The notes beneath the pieces are model-generated. The model did not search any database. It was not told the DNA's origin and was given only the letters and a program-made list of their open reading frames with translations. Shown one piece after another: positions 1 through 17,280 of a DNA stretch of 64,000 nt. The DNA is taken from positions 62,001 through 126,000 of the forward strand of contig NZ_NFLL01000001.1 of the NCBI RefSeq assembly GCF_002160895.1, in the 5' to 3' direction. Position 1 is the first letter of the stretch. Every line of letters starts with the position of its first letter. The position numbers and the translations under genes are program-made. The DNA comes from Faecalibacterium sp. An122. GTDB taxonomy: Bacteria > Bacillota > Clostridia > Oscillospirales > Ruminococcaceae.

Positions 1-2
1 AA

Positions 3-824
3 ACCCAGGTCTTTCTCTCGCCGGAGGGGGACCTGTACCGCACCCGCCTGACCCATACCCTGGAAGTTTCCCAGATTGCCCGTACCATTGCCCGGGCCCT
101 CCGCCTCAACGAGGACCTCACCGAGGCCATCGCACTGGCCCACGATCTGGGGCATACCCCCTTTGGCCATGCAGGGGAGCGGGCGCTGAACCGGCTTCAT
201 CCCGGGGGCTTCAAGCACTATGAGCAGAGCCTGCGGGTGGTGGACCGCCTGGAAAAGGACGGCAGCGGCCTGAACCTGACCTGGGAGGTCCGCAACGGCA
301 TCGTCACCCACACCAAGGGAACATGGGCGGCTACGCCGGAAGGACGGATTGTCCGGATGGCCGATCAGATCGCCTATGTCAACCACGACATCGAGGATGC
401 GGTGCGGGCCGGGGTCCTGGACCCCGCCGTCCTGCCCAGAGAAGCCACCGACGTGCTGGGTCAGACCAAGTCGGCGCGGATTACCGCCATGATCAACAGC
501 ATCCTGCTTCATACCGAGCCGGGGACCATCCAGGCCGGTCCGGTGGAGGATGAGGCATTCCGGGTGCTGAAGGCCTTCATGTACAGCACCGTCTACGTGG
601 ACAAGGTGGCCAAGCACGAGGAACAGAAGGTGGAAAAGGTCATCGAGTCGCTGTATGGGCACTATATGGCCCACACCGAACAGATGTCCACCCTCTATCA
701 GCAGATTGCAGAGGAGGAAGGGGACGACCGGGCGGTGGCTGACTATATCAGCGGGATGAGCGATGATTTTGCCATCCGCGCCTTTGAGGAGCTCTATGTG
801 CCCAAGCGCTGGCATGTGCTGTAA
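3..824 (+). CDS. dgt: dGTPase-like HD-domain triphosphohydrolase (5' truncated)
   Basis: The reading frame is open from base 3 to the TAA ending at 824; the start lies outside the window. About 273 residues of an HD-superfamily nucleotide hydrolase are visible. The metal-binding signature is seen as an early LTHTLEV helix, then AIALAHDLGHTPFGHAGE with the HD pair, and later a conserved RMADQIAYVNHDIEDA helix. These match deoxyguanosinetriphosphate triphosphohydrolase-like proteins, which hydrolyse dNTPs to nucleoside and triphosphate. It precedes dnaG and rpoD in the same orientation, an order common in Clostridia, so co-transcription is likely. Whether the true substrate is dGTP or several dNTPs cannot be read from the sequence. 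Confidence 0.88.
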   Translation, partial: TQVFLSPEGDLYRTRLTHTLEVSQIARTIARALRLNEDLTEAIALAHDLGHTPFGHAGERALNRLHPGGFKHYEQSLRVVDRLEKDGSGLNLTWEVRNGIVTHTKGTWAATPEGRIVRMADQIAYVNHDIEDAVRAGVLDPAVLPREATDVLGQTKSARITAMINSILLHTEPGTIQAGPVEDEAFRVLKAFMYSTVYVDKVAKHEEQKVEKVIESLYGHYMAHTEQMSTLYQQIAEEEGDDRAVADYISGMSDDFAIRAFEELYVPKRWHVL

Positions 825-881
825 GGGCCGACGGCAGAATGACCGGGAAAACAAAAATCAGATGTTAGGGAAGTTCATTGC

Positions 882-2657
882 ATGATATCGCACGAATACG
901 TTGAAGAGCTGATCCGCCGCAACGACGTTGTGGATGTGGTGGGCAGTTATGTTCAGCTCAAGCACAAAGGCCGGCTGTACAGCGGGCTGTGTCCCTTCCA
1001 CAACGAAAAGACGCCGTCCTTTTACGTCTACCCCGAAACCCAGAGCTTCTACTGCTTTGGCTGCGGGGCGGGCGGCGACGTCATTACCTTTGTAAAAAAG
1101 ATCAGCTCCCTCAGTTATCCCGAGGCGGTCAAGCTGCTGGCCGAGCGGTCCGGCATGCCCGAGCCGGAGGAGGACGACGGCACCGGCCGGATGCGCAGCC
1201 GGATTCTTTCCATGAACAAGGAGGCGGCCCGGTTCTTCCATGCCTGCCTGAATTCCAGTGTGGACGAGGCCGCTCAGGCCCGGGCCTACTGGCGGCGGCG
1301 TGGTCTGGATGACCGGACCATTGCCCGGTTCGGCCTGGGCTATGCCCCCAACGATGGACAGGCTTTGTACCACCATCTGCGGGACAAGGGCTATACCCAG
1401 GCGGAAATGGATGCCAGCGGCCTGTTCAAGCGGAGCCAGTCGGGGCGGATCTACTGCCTGTTCTGGCGGCGGGTCATCACCCCCATCTTTGATCTGCGTG
1501 GGAACGTGATCGCCTTTGGCGGCCGCGTTCTGGATGACTCCAAACCCAAGTACGTCAACAGCCCCGAGACGCTGGTGTATCACAAGTCGGAGACGGTGTT
1601 CGCCCTCCAGATCGCCAAAAAGAGCGCCTCCCGGCGGTATGTCCTCTGCGAGGGCTACATGGATGTCATCAGCATGCAGCAGGCGGGGGTGGACACGGCG
1701 GTCTGCGCCTGCGGCACCGCCCTGACCCAGGCCCAGGTCCGTCTGCTCAGCGAATACGCCGACGAGGTGATTCTGAGCTACGACTCGGACGAGGCGGGCC
1801 AGAAGGCCACCCTGCGCTCCCTGGAATTGTTCCGCAACAGTCCGGTTCAGGTGGGGGTGCTGAACATCCCCAACGCCAAGGACCCCGACGAGTACATCAA
1901 GAAGTTTGGCGCTGAGCGGTTCCGCCAGCTGCTGGACGGCGCCGGCAACGCGCTGGATTTCCGGCTGGCCCGCGCCCGGGCCAAGTATGACCTGTCCCAG
2001 GACAACCAGCGTCTGGGCTACATCCAGGAGGCGGTGGAGATCCTGGCCAATGGTTCCACCCCCACCGAAAAAGAACTGTACGCCGGTCGTCTGGCCGAAG
2101 AAACCAACATTGCCAAAAACGCCATCCTGACCCAGGTGGAGGACGTCGCCCGCAAGCTGGGGGCCAAGCGCCGCTCAGCCCGGCGGAAAGAAATCCTGCA
2201 CTCGGGGGAGATGGACACCATCAAAGTCCCCTATGATAAGAGCGGTCCCGGCGCTATCGGGGTGGCGTCCTCCCAGCGGCGGCTGGTGGCGGCCGCCCTG
2301 CGTCAGCCCGACTACCTGAAGAAGATCGCCCCGGCCCTGCGGCCCGAGAGCATCCTGAATCCCGAGCTGCGGGAGGGGTACGAGGCCATCCTCCGGTGCT
2401 ATCAGGAGGGGCACGAGGTGAGTTTGGGCGCGGTGGCAACGGTGATCAGCGAAAAGGCCATGAATGAACTGAGCGGCGCCGCGGCAGAATACAGTGATGT
2501 GAGCTGCACGCCGCAGGATATTGAAATGTATCTGGAACGGATCGCGCGGGGGGAGCCTCTCTCCGCCCGGGCAGCCGATAAGAGCGCCCAGGAGCTGAAA
2601 GACTACCTGGCGCAGATAAGCCGGCGCAAAGGGGGCGGCCAGCCGGAGGAAGAATAA
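882..2657 (+). CDS. dnaG: DNA primase DnaG
   Basis: 591 residues, the usual size for bacterial DnaG, which makes RNA primers for Okazaki fragments at the replication fork. The N-terminal CHC2 zinc finger is visible: C37 and H40 in [11 protein letters not shown]58 and C61 in CFGCGAGG. The catalytic core carries the TOPRIM motifs EGYMDVI (about residues 257-263) and LSYDSDEAG (about 297-305) with the acidic metal-binding residues. The C-terminal part (after about 430) is the variable helicase-interaction domain. It starts at ATG 882, 57 bp after the dGTPase-like gene, and rpoD follows closely, giving the classic macromolecular-synthesis arrangement. Confidence 0.97.
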   Translation: MISHEYVEELIRRNDVVDVVGSYVQLKHKGRLYSGLCPFHNEKTPSFYVYPETQSFYCFGCGAGGDVITFVKKISSLSYPEAVKLLAERSGMPEPEEDDGTGRMRSRILSMNKEAARFFHACLNSSVDEAAQARAYWRRRGLDDRTIARFGLGYAPNDGQALYHHLRDKGYTQAEMDASGLFKRSQSGRIYCLFWRRVITPIFDLRGNVIAFGGRVLDDSKPKYVNSPETLVYHKSETVFALQIAKKSASRRYVLCEGYMDVISMQQAGVDTAVCACGTALTQAQVRLLSEYADEVILSYDSDEAGQKATLRSLELFRNSPVQVGVLNIPNAKDPDEYIKKFGAERFRQLLDGAGNALDFRLARARAKYDLSQDNQRLGYIQEAVEILANGSTPTEKELYAGRLAEETNIAKNAILTQVEDVARKLGAKRRSARRKEILHSGEMDTIKVPYDKSGPGAIGVASSQRRLVAAALRQPDYLKKIAPALRPESILNPELREGYEAILRCYQEGHEVSLGAVATVISEKAMNELSGAAAEYSDVSCTPQDIEMYLERIARGEPLSARAADKSAQELKDYLAQISRRKGGGQPEEE

Positions 2658-2704
2658 TCCTGCCGCCCTGGACTTTGGTTCACCGAAAGGAGAGACGCCC
2701 GTTT

Positions 2705-3781
2705 ATGTCCCCAGAAATGCTTGCAGATTCTCTGGCCCGCAAGGCCCGCCGCCGCCCGCTGACGCCCGAGCAGCTGAGCCGCGCCATGGAGGCGGAGGAC
2801 TTTGACCTGTCGGGTCTGGATGCGCTGTATGAGGCCCTCAAGGCCAAAGGGGTGGATCTGGCGCCCGAGGACGAGGAAGAACCCGACCTGCCCGCGCTGG
2901 ACGAGGAGCAGATCGGCAGTTTGGAGAAAGAGCTGTCTCCCTCGGGGGTGACCCTGGACGACCCGGTCAAAGCCTATTTAAAGGAGATCGGCGCCGTTCC
3001 GCTGCTGGGGGCAGAGGAGGAGGCCGCCCTGGCCGCTGCCGCCCGGGCGGGGGATGCCCAGGCCCGCCGCCGCCTCTGCGAGGCCAACCTGCGTCTGGTG
3101 GTGTCGGTGGCCAAGCGGTACGCCGGCCGGGGCCTGCCCTTTCTGGACCTGATCCAGGAGGGAAACCTGGGCCTGATGAAGGCGGCCGAGAAGTTTGAGC
3201 CGGAACGTGGCTTCAAGTTCTCCACCTATGCCACCTGGTGGATTCGCCAGGCCATCACCCGGGCCATTGCCGACCAGGGCCGCACCATCCGGATTCCGGT
3301 CCATCTGGTGGAGAGCATCAACCGGGTGAAAAAGACTTCCTCCGAGCTGCTCCATCAGAATGGCCGGGAACCCACCCCCGCCGAGATCGCGGTCCGCCTC
3401 TCTCTGGAGCCGGACCGGGTCAGCCAGCTGCTGCAGCTGTCTCAGGAACCGGTGAGCCTGGAGGCGCCGGTGGGGGAGGAGGAAGACGCCCACATCGAGG
3501 ACTTTGTCCAGGACGACACTGCGGGCATCCCCGCCGATGAGGCGGGCCGCCAGATGCTTCACCGGGAACTGGTGTCGGTGCTGGCCAGCCTGACCCCCCG
3601 GGAACAGCGGGTGCTCTCGCTCCGGTTTGGCCTGGAGGACGGCCAGCCCCACACTCTGGAAGAGCTGGGCCAGGAATTCAACGTCACCCGGGAGCGGGTG
3701 CGGCAGATCGAGGCCAAAGCCCTCCGTAAACTGCGCCACCCCAGCCGCGCCAAGCGCCTGCGGGATTATCTGGAAGAATAA
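2705..3781 (+). CDS. rpoD: RNA polymerase primary sigma factor (RpoD/SigA)
   Basis: 358 residues from ATG 2705, which sits about 10 bases after an AAAGGAGAG site; an in-frame TTG at 2675 lies upstream of that site and is less likely. Region 1.2 ([17 protein letters not shown]), region 2 ([25 protein letters not shown] and [20 protein letters not shown]), region 3, and region 4 with the helix-turn-helix ([28 protein letters not shown]) are all present. These direct recognition of -10 and -35 elements at housekeeping promoters. The acidic N-terminus is short compared with proteobacterial RpoD, as is usual in Firmicutes. The gene closes the dgt-dnaG-rpoD cluster and is followed by a strong terminator. 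Confidence 0.96.
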   Translation: MSPEMLADSLARKARRRPLTPEQLSRAMEAEDFDLSGLDALYEALKAKGVDLAPEDEEEPDLPALDEEQIGSLEKELSPSGVTLDDPVKAYLKEIGAVPLLGAEEEAALAAAARAGDAQARRRLCEANLRLVVSVAKRYAGRGLPFLDLIQEGNLGLMKAAEKFEPERGFKFSTYATWWIRQAITRAIADQGRTIRIPVHLVESINRVKKTSSELLHQNGREPTPAEIAVRLSLEPDRVSQLLQLSQEPVSLEAPVGEEEDAHIEDFVQDDTAGIPADEAGRQMLHRELVSVLASLTPREQRVLSLRFGLEDGQPHTLEELGQEFNVTRERVRQIEAKALRKLRHPSRAKRLRDYLEE

Positions 3782-3786
3782 AACAC

Positions 3787-3824
3787 CCCCTGCTTTTCCT
3801 TTTGGGAAGAGCAGGGGATTTTTG
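3787..3824 (+). terminator. Intrinsic terminator after rpoD
   Basis: CCCCTGCT (3787-3794) pairs with AGCAGGGG (3810-3817), followed by ATTTTTG. It lies 6 bases after the rpoD stop and ends the dgt-dnaG-rpoD transcript. Confidence 0.9.
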
Positions 3825-4011
3825 TTTGGCCCCCTAGCACGCGGGGCGCAAATTGCAAGAGACAAGATAGACAAAATCACCAAAGCCTTTTTTGGATGGA
3901 ACGTGAAAAACCGAAAATGCAAGCCCTAAAATCAACATTCGAAACACGCCTCCGTGTGTGCGAAGCAATTTGCGCGCAGAAAAAATTTTTGACTGAAAGC
4001 TGTAAAATGGC

Positions 4012-4040
4012 TTGACAACAGGGCTTTTTTGCGCTATACT
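4012..4040 (+). promoter_or_regulatory. rpoBC promoter
   Basis: TTGACA (4012-4017), a 17-bp spacer, then TATACT (4035-4040): a near-consensus housekeeping promoter about 195 bp upstream of rpoB. No rplJ/rplL genes precede rpoB here, so rpoBC is its own transcription unit. Confidence 0.88.
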
Positions 4041-4236
4041 GCAGTAGTATCACAAAATGGAATACTGCGCGAAAAATGGGGTTTCGCAGCTCGCTTGAAA
4101 CGAAAAGTTTGTGAAAAACGACGAACCCGTTCGGCCTGCGCAGGGGCTGTTTCTGTGAGTCTGCCAGAAATCGGGCGGTTTCGCACCGCCTTGTTATCAC
4201 GTCCGTGGAGTATAAAAGTAAGGAGTGGTCGATTTT
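4041..4236 (+). promoter_or_regulatory. rpoB 5' leader with hairpin
   Basis: A long untranslated leader of about 190 bases lies between the promoter and rpoB. It contains a compact hairpin, GGCGGT (4174-4179) with ACCGCC (4185-4190), followed only by a weak T-rich stretch. The hairpin ends about 30 bases before the AAGGAG ribosome site at 4220-4225. It may have a post-transcriptional role in beta-subunit expression, but I do not recognise a known leader family. Confidence 0.4.
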
Positions 4237-8064
<3,828 letters not shown>

Positions 8065-8119
8065 AAACAGCCGGTTTCGCATCGGAACTTGTTATAGAGA
8101 TTAAGGAAGGGTTCGATTC

Positions 8120-11692
<3,573 letters not shown>

Positions 11693-11709
11693 CCTTTTTC
11701 TGTAATCAA

Positions 11710-11747
11710 AGCCCCATCTGCGGCCCGCCTGCAGGTGGGGCTTTTTG
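11710..11747 (+). terminator. Intrinsic terminator of rpoBC
   Basis: A 12-bp stem pairs AGCCCCATCTGC (11710-11721) with GCAGGTGGGGCT (11731-11742, one G-T pair) and is followed by TTTTT. Confidence 0.93.
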
Positions 11748-11816
11748 GTTGCCGACAGCTCATGTCAGAAAAAAATTTTATTTGTGGTATAAAACAAAAA
11801 TTTTCTGGAAAAACTG

Positions 11817-11845
11817 TTGACATCGCAGAGGATTCTGTGTACAAT
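11817..11845 (+). promoter_or_regulatory. Promoter of the rpsL-rpsG-fusA operon
   Basis: TTGACA (11817-11822), 17 bp, TACAAT (11840-11845), located about 90 bp upstream of rpsL and just beyond the rpoC terminator. Confidence 0.87.
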
Positions 11846-11936
11846 AAACATGTTGCGCTCCACCTTAAGGGTGAAGTGCGGCATATTGTGCCGGACAAAC
11901 CTCCGGCGAAGAAAACTATAGGAAAGGAGAAACACA

Positions 11937-12365
11937 ATGCCTACTTTTAACCAGCTTGTACGCAAAGGCCGTGATGTCCTGGCTACCAAGAGCACTGCTC
12001 CCGCTCTGCTGAAGAGCTACAATTCTCAGAAGAAACAGTATTCTGATCTGAACAGCCCCCAGAAGCGCGGTGTCTGCACTGCCGTCCGTACCATGACCCC
12101 CAAGAAGCCCAACTCTGCACTGCGTAAGGTTGCTCGTGTCCGCCTGACGAATGGTATCGAGGTCACCTCTTACATTCCCGGCATCGGCCACAACCTGCAG
12201 GAGCACTCGGTCGTTCTGATTCGCGGCGGCCGTGTCAAGGACCTGCCCGGTGTGCGTTACCACATCATCCGCGGCACTCTGGATGCCCAGGGTGTTGCAG
12301 GCCGCAACCAGGCCCGCTCCAAGTACGGCGCAAAGCGTCCCAAGGCCGGTGCTGCTAAGAAGTAA
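11937..12365 (+). CDS. rpsL: 30S ribosomal protein S12
   Basis: 142 residues beginning [12 protein letters not shown], preceded by GGAAAGGAG. S12 sits at the decoding centre of the small subunit. The conserved [11 protein letters not shown] loop and the [13 protein letters not shown] loop carry lysines at the positions classically mutated in streptomycin resistance, so both are wild type. First gene of the str operon; rpsG follows after a 164-bp gap. Confidence 0.97.
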   Translation: MPTFNQLVRKGRDVLATKSTAPALLKSYNSQKKQYSDLNSPQKRGVCTAVRTMTPKKPNSALRKVARVRLTNGIEVTSYIPGIGHNLQEHSVVLIRGGRVKDLPGVRYHIIRGTLDAQGVAGRNQARSKYGAKRPKAGAAKK

Positions 12366-12529
12366 TAAAACCTTAAACCGCCATAAAAGGCTTTCCATAT
12401 ATAAATAACAAGTCTGCGCGATAACACGGTAGATGGCAACGGTTTATGTAAGGTCAGCTCTTTGTGACACAACGGGAGTTTTATACTTTCGAGTACCGAT
12501 GATATCATTCTGTGAAGGAGGGAAGAAAG
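12366..12529 (+). other. Spacer between rpsL and rpsG
   Basis: The 164-bp spacer is unusually long for the str operon. It contains an isolated TATACT at 12482-12487 but no -35 element at a suitable distance, and no clear terminator. It ends with the strong GAAGGAGGGAAG ribosome site of rpsG. Confidence 0.35.
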
Positions 12530-13000
12530 ATGCCTAGAAGAGGTAACATTGCTAAGCGCGATGTCTTAGCTGATCCTATTTACAATTCCAAGATGGTTAC
12601 TCGCCTTGTCAACAGCGTCATGCTGGACGGCAAGAAGGGCGTTGCTCAGAAGATCGTTTATGATGCTTTCACCATGATCCAGGAAAAAACAGGCAACGAT
12701 CCCCTGGAGGTCTTTGAGAAGGCCATGGAGAACATCATGCCCAGCCTCGAGTGCAAGACCCGCCGCGTTGGTGGCGCCAACTACCAGGTTCCTCTGGAAG
12801 TCAGCCCCGCCCGCCGCGAGACCCTGGGTCTGCGCTGGCTGACCGCCTACAGCCGCAGCCGTGGTGAGAAGACCATGAGCCAGCGTCTGGCTGCTGAGAT
12901 CATGGACGCCGCCAACAACACCGGCGCCGCCGTGAAGAAGCGTGAGGATACCCATAAGATGGCTGAGGCCAACAAGGCTTTTGCTCATTTCCGTTATTAA
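12530..13000 (+). CDS. rpsG: 30S ribosomal protein S7
   Basis: 156 residues from ATG 12530 ([16 protein letters not shown]), chosen because GAAGGAGGG lies just upstream; an in-frame ATG at 12512 overlaps that site. S7 organises the head of the 30S subunit and often acts as translational repressor of its operon. Conserved segments such as [21 protein letters not shown] and [15 protein letters not shown] are present. fusA begins 18 bases later. Confidence 0.97.
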   Translation: MPRRGNIAKRDVLADPIYNSKMVTRLVNSVMLDGKKGVAQKIVYDAFTMIQEKTGNDPLEVFEKAMENIMPSLECKTRRVGGANYQVPLEVSPARRETLGLRWLTAYSRSRGEKTMSQRLAAEIMDAANNTGAAVKKREDTHKMAEANKAFAHFRY

Positions 13001-13018
13001 TCTGCAGGAGGTACATTC

Positions 13019-15145
13019 ATGGCTACACCCAGAGAAGTTTCTCTTCAGATGACTCGTAACATCGGCATCATGGCTCACATCGATGCCGGTAAGACCACCA
13101 CCACCGAGCGCATCCTGTACTACACCGGTATTACTCACAAGATCGGTGAGGTGCACGAGGGTGCTGCTACGATGGACTGGATGGTCCAGGAGCAGGAGCG
13201 CGGCATCACCATCACTTCTGCTGCAACCACCTGCTACTGGAGCCACAGCGACCTGCAGAAGGACCCCGTTGCAGCTAAGAAGAATCGTCACCGCATCAAC
13301 ATCATCGATACCCCGGGCCACGTGGACTTCACCGTTGAGGTGCAGCGTTCTCTGCGCGTTCTGGACGGTTCGGTGACCGTTCTGGCCGCCAAGGGCGGTG
13401 TTGAGCCCCAGTCTGAGACCGTTTGGCGTCAGGCTGACGAGTACAAGGTCCCCCGCATGGTTTACGTCAACAAGATGGACACCATGGGCGCCGACTTCTT
13501 CAACTGCATCAAGATGCTGCACGATCGCCTGCACGCCAATGGCGTGGCGATCCAGCTGCCCATTGGCTCCGAGGACACCTTCAAGGGCATCATCGACCTG
13601 GTCGATATGACCGCTGAGGTTTACTACGACGATATGGGCAACGACATGCGCGTCGAGGAGATCCCCGACGACATGAAGGATCAGGCCGAGGAGTACCGCA
13701 ACATCCTGGTTGAGGCTGTTGCCGAGAACGACGAGGCTCTGATGGAGAAGTACCTCGAGGGCGAGGAGATCACCCGCGAGGAACTGAAGGCCGCTATCCG
13801 CAAGGAGACCATCGCCAACACCCTGGTCCCCGTTGTCTGCGGTTCTTCCTACAAGAACAAGGGCGTCCAGAAGCTGCTGGATGCTATCGTGGACTATATG
13901 CCCGCCCCCACCGATATCGAGGACATCAAGGGCGTGAACCCCGAGACTGAGGAGCCCGAGACTCGTCCCTCTTCCGACGACGCTCCCTTCGCAGCTCTGG
14001 CCTTCAAGATCGCTACCGACCCCTTCGTCGGCAAGCTGGCATACTTCCGCGTTTACTCGGGTAAGGTCGAGGCTGGCACCACCGTCTACAACTCGGTGAA
14101 GGACAGCCGTGAGCGCATGGGCCGTATTCTGCAGATGCACTCCAACCACCGCAAGGATATCGACTGCTGCTACGCCGGTGATATCGCGGCCGTTGTTGGT
14201 CTGAAGAACACCACCACCGGTGACACCCTGTGCGACGAGAACCACCCCATCATCCTCGAGTCGATGAAGTTCCCCGAGCCGGTCATCCGCGTGGCTATCG
14301 AGCCCAAGACCAAGGCCGGCAACGAGAAGATGGGCATCGCCCTGGCCAAGCTGGCTGAGGAAGACCCCACCTTCAAGACCTACACCGACGAGGAGACCGG
14401 TCAGACCATCATCGCCGGCATGGGCGAGCTGCACCTTGAGATTATCGTCGACCGTCTGCTGCGCGAGTTCAAGGTTGAGGCCAACGTTGGCGCTCCCCAG
14501 GTTGCTTACCGTGAGACCATCCGGAAGGCTGCCAACCAGGAGACCAAGTACGCCCGTCAGTCTGGTGGTAAGGGCCAGTACGGTCACGTCAAGATCAAGA
14601 TCGAGCCCAACGAGCCCGGCAAGGGTTACGAATTTGTCAACGCCATCGTGGGCGGCGCTATCCCGAAGGAATACATCCCGGCTGTCGACAACGGTATCCA
14701 GGGTGCTATGAAGGCGGGTGTTCTGGCCGGCTACCCGGTTGTTGACGTCAAGGTCACCCTGTGGGATGGTTCTTATCACGAGGTTGACTCCTCTGAAATG
14801 GCCTTCTCCATCGCCGGTTCCATGGCTTTCAAGGAAGCTATGCGCAAGGCTGATCCCATCATCACTGAGCCCATCATGAAGGTTGCAGTCATCGTTCCCG
14901 ACGAGTATCTGGGCGATGTCATCGGCGACCTGAATGCACGCCGTGGTCAGATCCAGGGCATGGAGGCTATGGCCGGCACCCAGCGTGTCAACGCTATGGT
15001 TCCTCTGGCTCAGATGTTCGGCTACGCCACCGACCTGCGTTCCAAGACCCAGGGCCGTGGCCAGTACGTCATGGAGCCGTCTCACTACGAGCCGGTGCCC
15101 AAGAACATTGCCGACACCATTATTGCAGGCCGTACCAAGGCGTAA
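13019..15145 (+). CDS. fusA: Elongation factor G
   Basis: 708 residues, preceded by CAGGAGG. EF-G is the GTPase that drives ribosomal translocation. The G1 P-loop AHIDAGKTT, switch region [15 protein letters not shown]3 DTPGHVDFT and G4 NKMD are intact, and the C-terminal domains IV and V (for example [18 protein letters not shown], and [16 protein letters not shown]) are complete. It follows rpsG by 18 bases in the str operon. It is the standard translocating EF-G: no truncation or domain loss is seen. Confidence 0.97.
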   Translation: MATPREVSLQMTRNIGIMAHIDAGKTTTTERILYYTGITHKIGEVHEGAATMDWMVQEQERGITITSAATTCYWSHSDLQKDPVAAKKNRHRINIIDTPGHVDFTVEVQRSLRVLDGSVTVLAAKGGVEPQSETVWRQADEYKVPRMVYVNKMDTMGADFFNCIKMLHDRLHANGVAIQLPIGSEDTFKGIIDLVDMTAEVYYDDMGNDMRVEEIPDDMKDQAEEYRNILVEAVAENDEALMEKYLEGEEITREELKAAIRKETIANTLVPVVCGSSYKNKGVQKLLDAIVDYMPAPTDIEDIKGVNPETEEPETRPSSDDAPFAALAFKIATDPFVGKLAYFRVYSGKVEAGTTVYNSVKDSRERMGRILQMHSNHRKDIDCCYAGDIAAVVGLKNTTTGDTLCDENHPIILESMKFPEPVIRVAIEPKTKAGNEKMGIALAKLAEEDPTFKTYTDEETGQTIIAGMGELHLEIIVDRLLREFKVEANVGAPQVAYRETIRKAANQETKYARQSGGKGQYGHVKIKIEPNEPGKGYEFVNAIVGGAIPKEYIPAVDNGIQGAMKAGVLAGYPVVDVKVTLWDGSYHEVDSSEMAFSIAGSMAFKEAMRKADPIITEPIMKVAVIVPDEYLGDVIGDLNARRGQIQGMEAMAGTQRVNAMVPLAQMFGYATDLRSKTQGRGQYVMEPSHYEPVPKNIADTIIAGRTKA

Positions 15146-15201
15146 GGGCTGCATAAACTGCTGAAGTTTTGGCTTCTGCGGTAAAAAATCTGGAAAATCT
15201 C

Positions 15202-15230
15202 TTGATTTTGTAGGGATAATCTAGTAGAAT
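15202..15230 (+). promoter_or_regulatory. tuf promoter
   Basis: TTGATT (15202-15207), 17 bp, TAGAAT (15225-15230), 75 bp upstream of tuf. It shows that tuf has its own promoter apart from rpsL-rpsG-fusA. Confidence 0.78.
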
Positions 15231-15304
15231 AGCTTTGCAATGCAATTATGCAGGCGCGAGGCTGTTATAACCAAACGAAACCGATTTAAAGGGAGGATAT
15301 TCCA

Positions 15305-16510
15305 ATGGCTGAAAAGGCAAAATTTGACCGTTCTAAGCCGCATGTTAACATCGGCACCATCGGCCACGTTGACCATGGCAAGACCACTCTGACTGCCGCC
15401 ATCACCAAGGTTCTGGCCCTGAAGGGTGGCGCAGACTTCATGGACTACGCCAACATCGATAAGGCTCCCGAGGAGCGCGCTCGTGGTATCACGATCAACT
15501 CCGCTCACGTTGAGTACCAGACCGACAACCGTCACTACGCTCACGTTGACTGCCCGGGCCATGCTGACTACGTTAAGAACATGATCACTGGTGCTGCTCA
15601 GATGGACGGCGCTATCCTGGTCGTTGCTGCTACCGATGGTCCCATGCCCCAGACCCGTGAGCACATCCTGCTGGCTCGTCAGGTCGGCGTGCCCTATATC
15701 GTCGTGTTCATGAACAAGTGCGATATGGTCGACGACGAGGAGCTGCTGGATCTGGTCGAGATGGAGATCCGCGAGCTGCTGAACGAGTACGACTTCCCCG
15801 GTGATGACACCCCCATCATCCGTGGCTCTGCTCTGAAGGCTCTGGAGTGCACCTCCACCGATCCCAACGCTCCCGAGTACGCTTGCATCAACGAGCTGAT
15901 GGCTGCTGTCGACGAGTACATTCCTACTCCCGACCGTCTGGCTGACAAGGACTTCCTGATGCCCGTCGAGGACGTCATGACCATTTCTGGCCGTGGCACC
16001 GTCGCTACCGGCCGTGTCGAGCGTGGCACTGCTAAGGTTGGCGATCAGATGGAGATCGTTGGCATCCGTCCCGAGCGTCTGACCACCACCATCACCGGTC
16101 TGGAGATGTTCCGTAAGTCTCTGGACTTCGCTCAGGCTGGCGATAACATCGGCGCTCTGCTGCGTGGTGTTGATCGTACTCAGATCGAGCGTGGCCAGGT
16201 TCTGGCTAAGCCCGGCTCTGTCCATCCTCACACCAAGTTCGAGGCTCAGGTCTACGTCCTGACCAAGGAAGAAGGCGGCCGTCACACTCCCTTCTTCTCC
16301 AACTATCGTCCTCAGTTCTACTTCCGTACCACTGACGTGACCGGCATCATCAACCTGCCCGAGGGCACCGAGATGTGCATGCCTGGCGATAATGTCACCA
16401 TGAGCGTTGAGCTGCTGACTGCTGTCGCTATGGAAGAGGGCCTGCGTTTCGCTATCCGTGAGGGTGGCCGTACCGTTGGTTCCGGCGTTGTTGGCAAGAT
16501 CATTGAGTAA
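15305..16510 (+). CDS. tuf: Elongation factor Tu
   Basis: 401 residues. EF-Tu delivers aminoacyl-tRNA to the ribosomal A site. G1 [11 protein letters not shown], switch [16 protein letters not shown]3 [12 protein letters not shown] and G4 NKCD are present, followed by the two beta-barrel domains ending in [14 protein letters not shown]. The codons are strongly biased, as expected for a highly expressed gene. It follows GGGAGG, has its own promoter, and is closed by a strong terminator. Confidence 0.98.
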   Translation: MAEKAKFDRSKPHVNIGTIGHVDHGKTTLTAAITKVLALKGGADFMDYANIDKAPEERARGITINSAHVEYQTDNRHYAHVDCPGHADYVKNMITGAAQMDGAILVVAATDGPMPQTREHILLARQVGVPYIVVFMNKCDMVDDEELLDLVEMEIRELLNEYDFPGDDTPIIRGSALKALECTSTDPNAPEYACINELMAAVDEYIPTPDRLADKDFLMPVEDVMTISGRGTVATGRVERGTAKVGDQMEIVGIRPERLTTTITGLEMFRKSLDFAQAGDNIGALLRGVDRTQIERGQVLAKPGSVHPHTKFEAQVYVLTKEEGGRHTPFFSNYRPQFYFRTTDVTGIINLPEGTEMCMPGDNVTMSVELLTAVAMEEGLRFAIREGGRTVGSGVVGKIIE

Positions 16511-16550
16511 TTTTGCCCAACCCTTCTGAGGAAGTAAAGCCTTAGAATCC

Positions 16551-16588
16551 AGCCCCTTTTCGCTTTCAAAGCGGGAAGGGGCTTTTTT
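16551..16588 (+). terminator. Intrinsic terminator of tuf
   Basis: AGCCCCTT (16551-16558) pairs with AAGGGGCT (16576-16583). An inner CGCTT/AAGCG stem extends the helix through two T-G pairs. It is followed by TTTTTT. Confidence 0.92.
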
Positions 16589-16613
16589 GTATTGGAAAAC
16601 AGGAGGGGAGTCC

Positions 16614-17120
16614 ATGAAGAAACTGTATCTGATCGGCGGCCCCATGGGCGTCGGCAAAACCACTGTCTGTCAGATCCTGAAAAAGAAGCTGGACCGATGT
16701 GTCTTTCTGGACGGGGACTGGTGCTGGGATATGAACCCCTTTGTGGTGAATGAAGAGACAAAGGCTCTGGTCCTGGATAATATCTGCGGCATGCTGGGGC
16801 GGTTTCTGGGCTGTACTGCATTTGAGAATGTGGTGTTCTGCTGGGTGATGCATCAGCAGGAGATTATGGATACCATCCTCTCCCGGCTGGACACCAGGGG
16901 ATGGCAGGTGATTTGTGTGTCTCTCACTGCCTCGCCCCAGGTGCTGACCCAGCGGCTGGAAAAAGACATTGCGGCGGGCAGGAGACAGACGGATGTGATT
17001 CCGAGGAGCCTGGCGCGGCTGCCGCTTTATGAAGGACTGGCGACCGCCAAACTGGATACTTCCCGGTGGACCGAGGAGGAAACGGCAGAACAAATCGCAA
17101 AGCTGGGATCGGCTGTCTGA
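16614..17120 (+). CDS. P-loop nucleotide kinase-like ATPase
   Basis: 168 residues from ATG 16614 (AGGAGG 7-12 bases upstream; an upstream in-frame codon inside the tuf terminator is rejected). The N-terminus MKKLYLIGGPMGVGKTT is a Walker A loop of the shikimate/adenylate kinase-like fold, followed by FLDGDWCW, where the aspartates could bind substrate or magnesium. Length and layout fit small AAA/kinase proteins of unknown substrate that act in the cytoplasm. It lies between tuf and guaA with no obvious operon partner. A kinase function is inferred from the fold only. Confidence 0.65.
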   Translation: MKKLYLIGGPMGVGKTTVCQILKKKLDRCVFLDGDWCWDMNPFVVNEETKALVLDNICGMLGRFLGCTAFENVVFCWVMHQQEIMDTILSRLDTRGWQVICVSLTASPQVLTQRLEKDIAAGRRQTDVIPRSLARLPLYEGLATAKLDTSRWTEEETAEQIAKLGSAV

Positions 17121-17155
17121 AATCAAAGAAAACAGTCGCTTTTCTTCTGAAACTA

Positions 17156-17164
17156 TGGTATAAT
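17156..17164 (+). promoter_or_regulatory. Extended -10 promoter of guaA
   Basis: TGG followed by TATAAT (17159-17164) forms an extended -10 element; no good -35 hexamer lies 17 bp upstream. The following leader of about 115 bases contains GCCAC and GTGGC pairs that could fold, but it lacks the conserved core of a purine riboswitch. Confidence 0.55.
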
Positions 17165-17280
17165 AGCCAGAGAATATTGTTTTCTAATGGGCGCACAGCG
17201 CCTGTTCTATGCCACAAAAGCACTGCGACTGTGGTGGTGGCAAGACAACATGTTTGGAATATAATGCAGGAGGATACAGC

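Noticed and set aside
12462-12487. Internal promoter between rpsL and rpsG
   Set aside because: TATACT is present but the nearest TTGTGA is only 14 bp away; spacing is unsuitable.
17165-17280. Possible purine riboswitch before guaA
   Set aside because: Some pairing segments exist, but the conserved three-way junction bases of the purine aptamer are not found.
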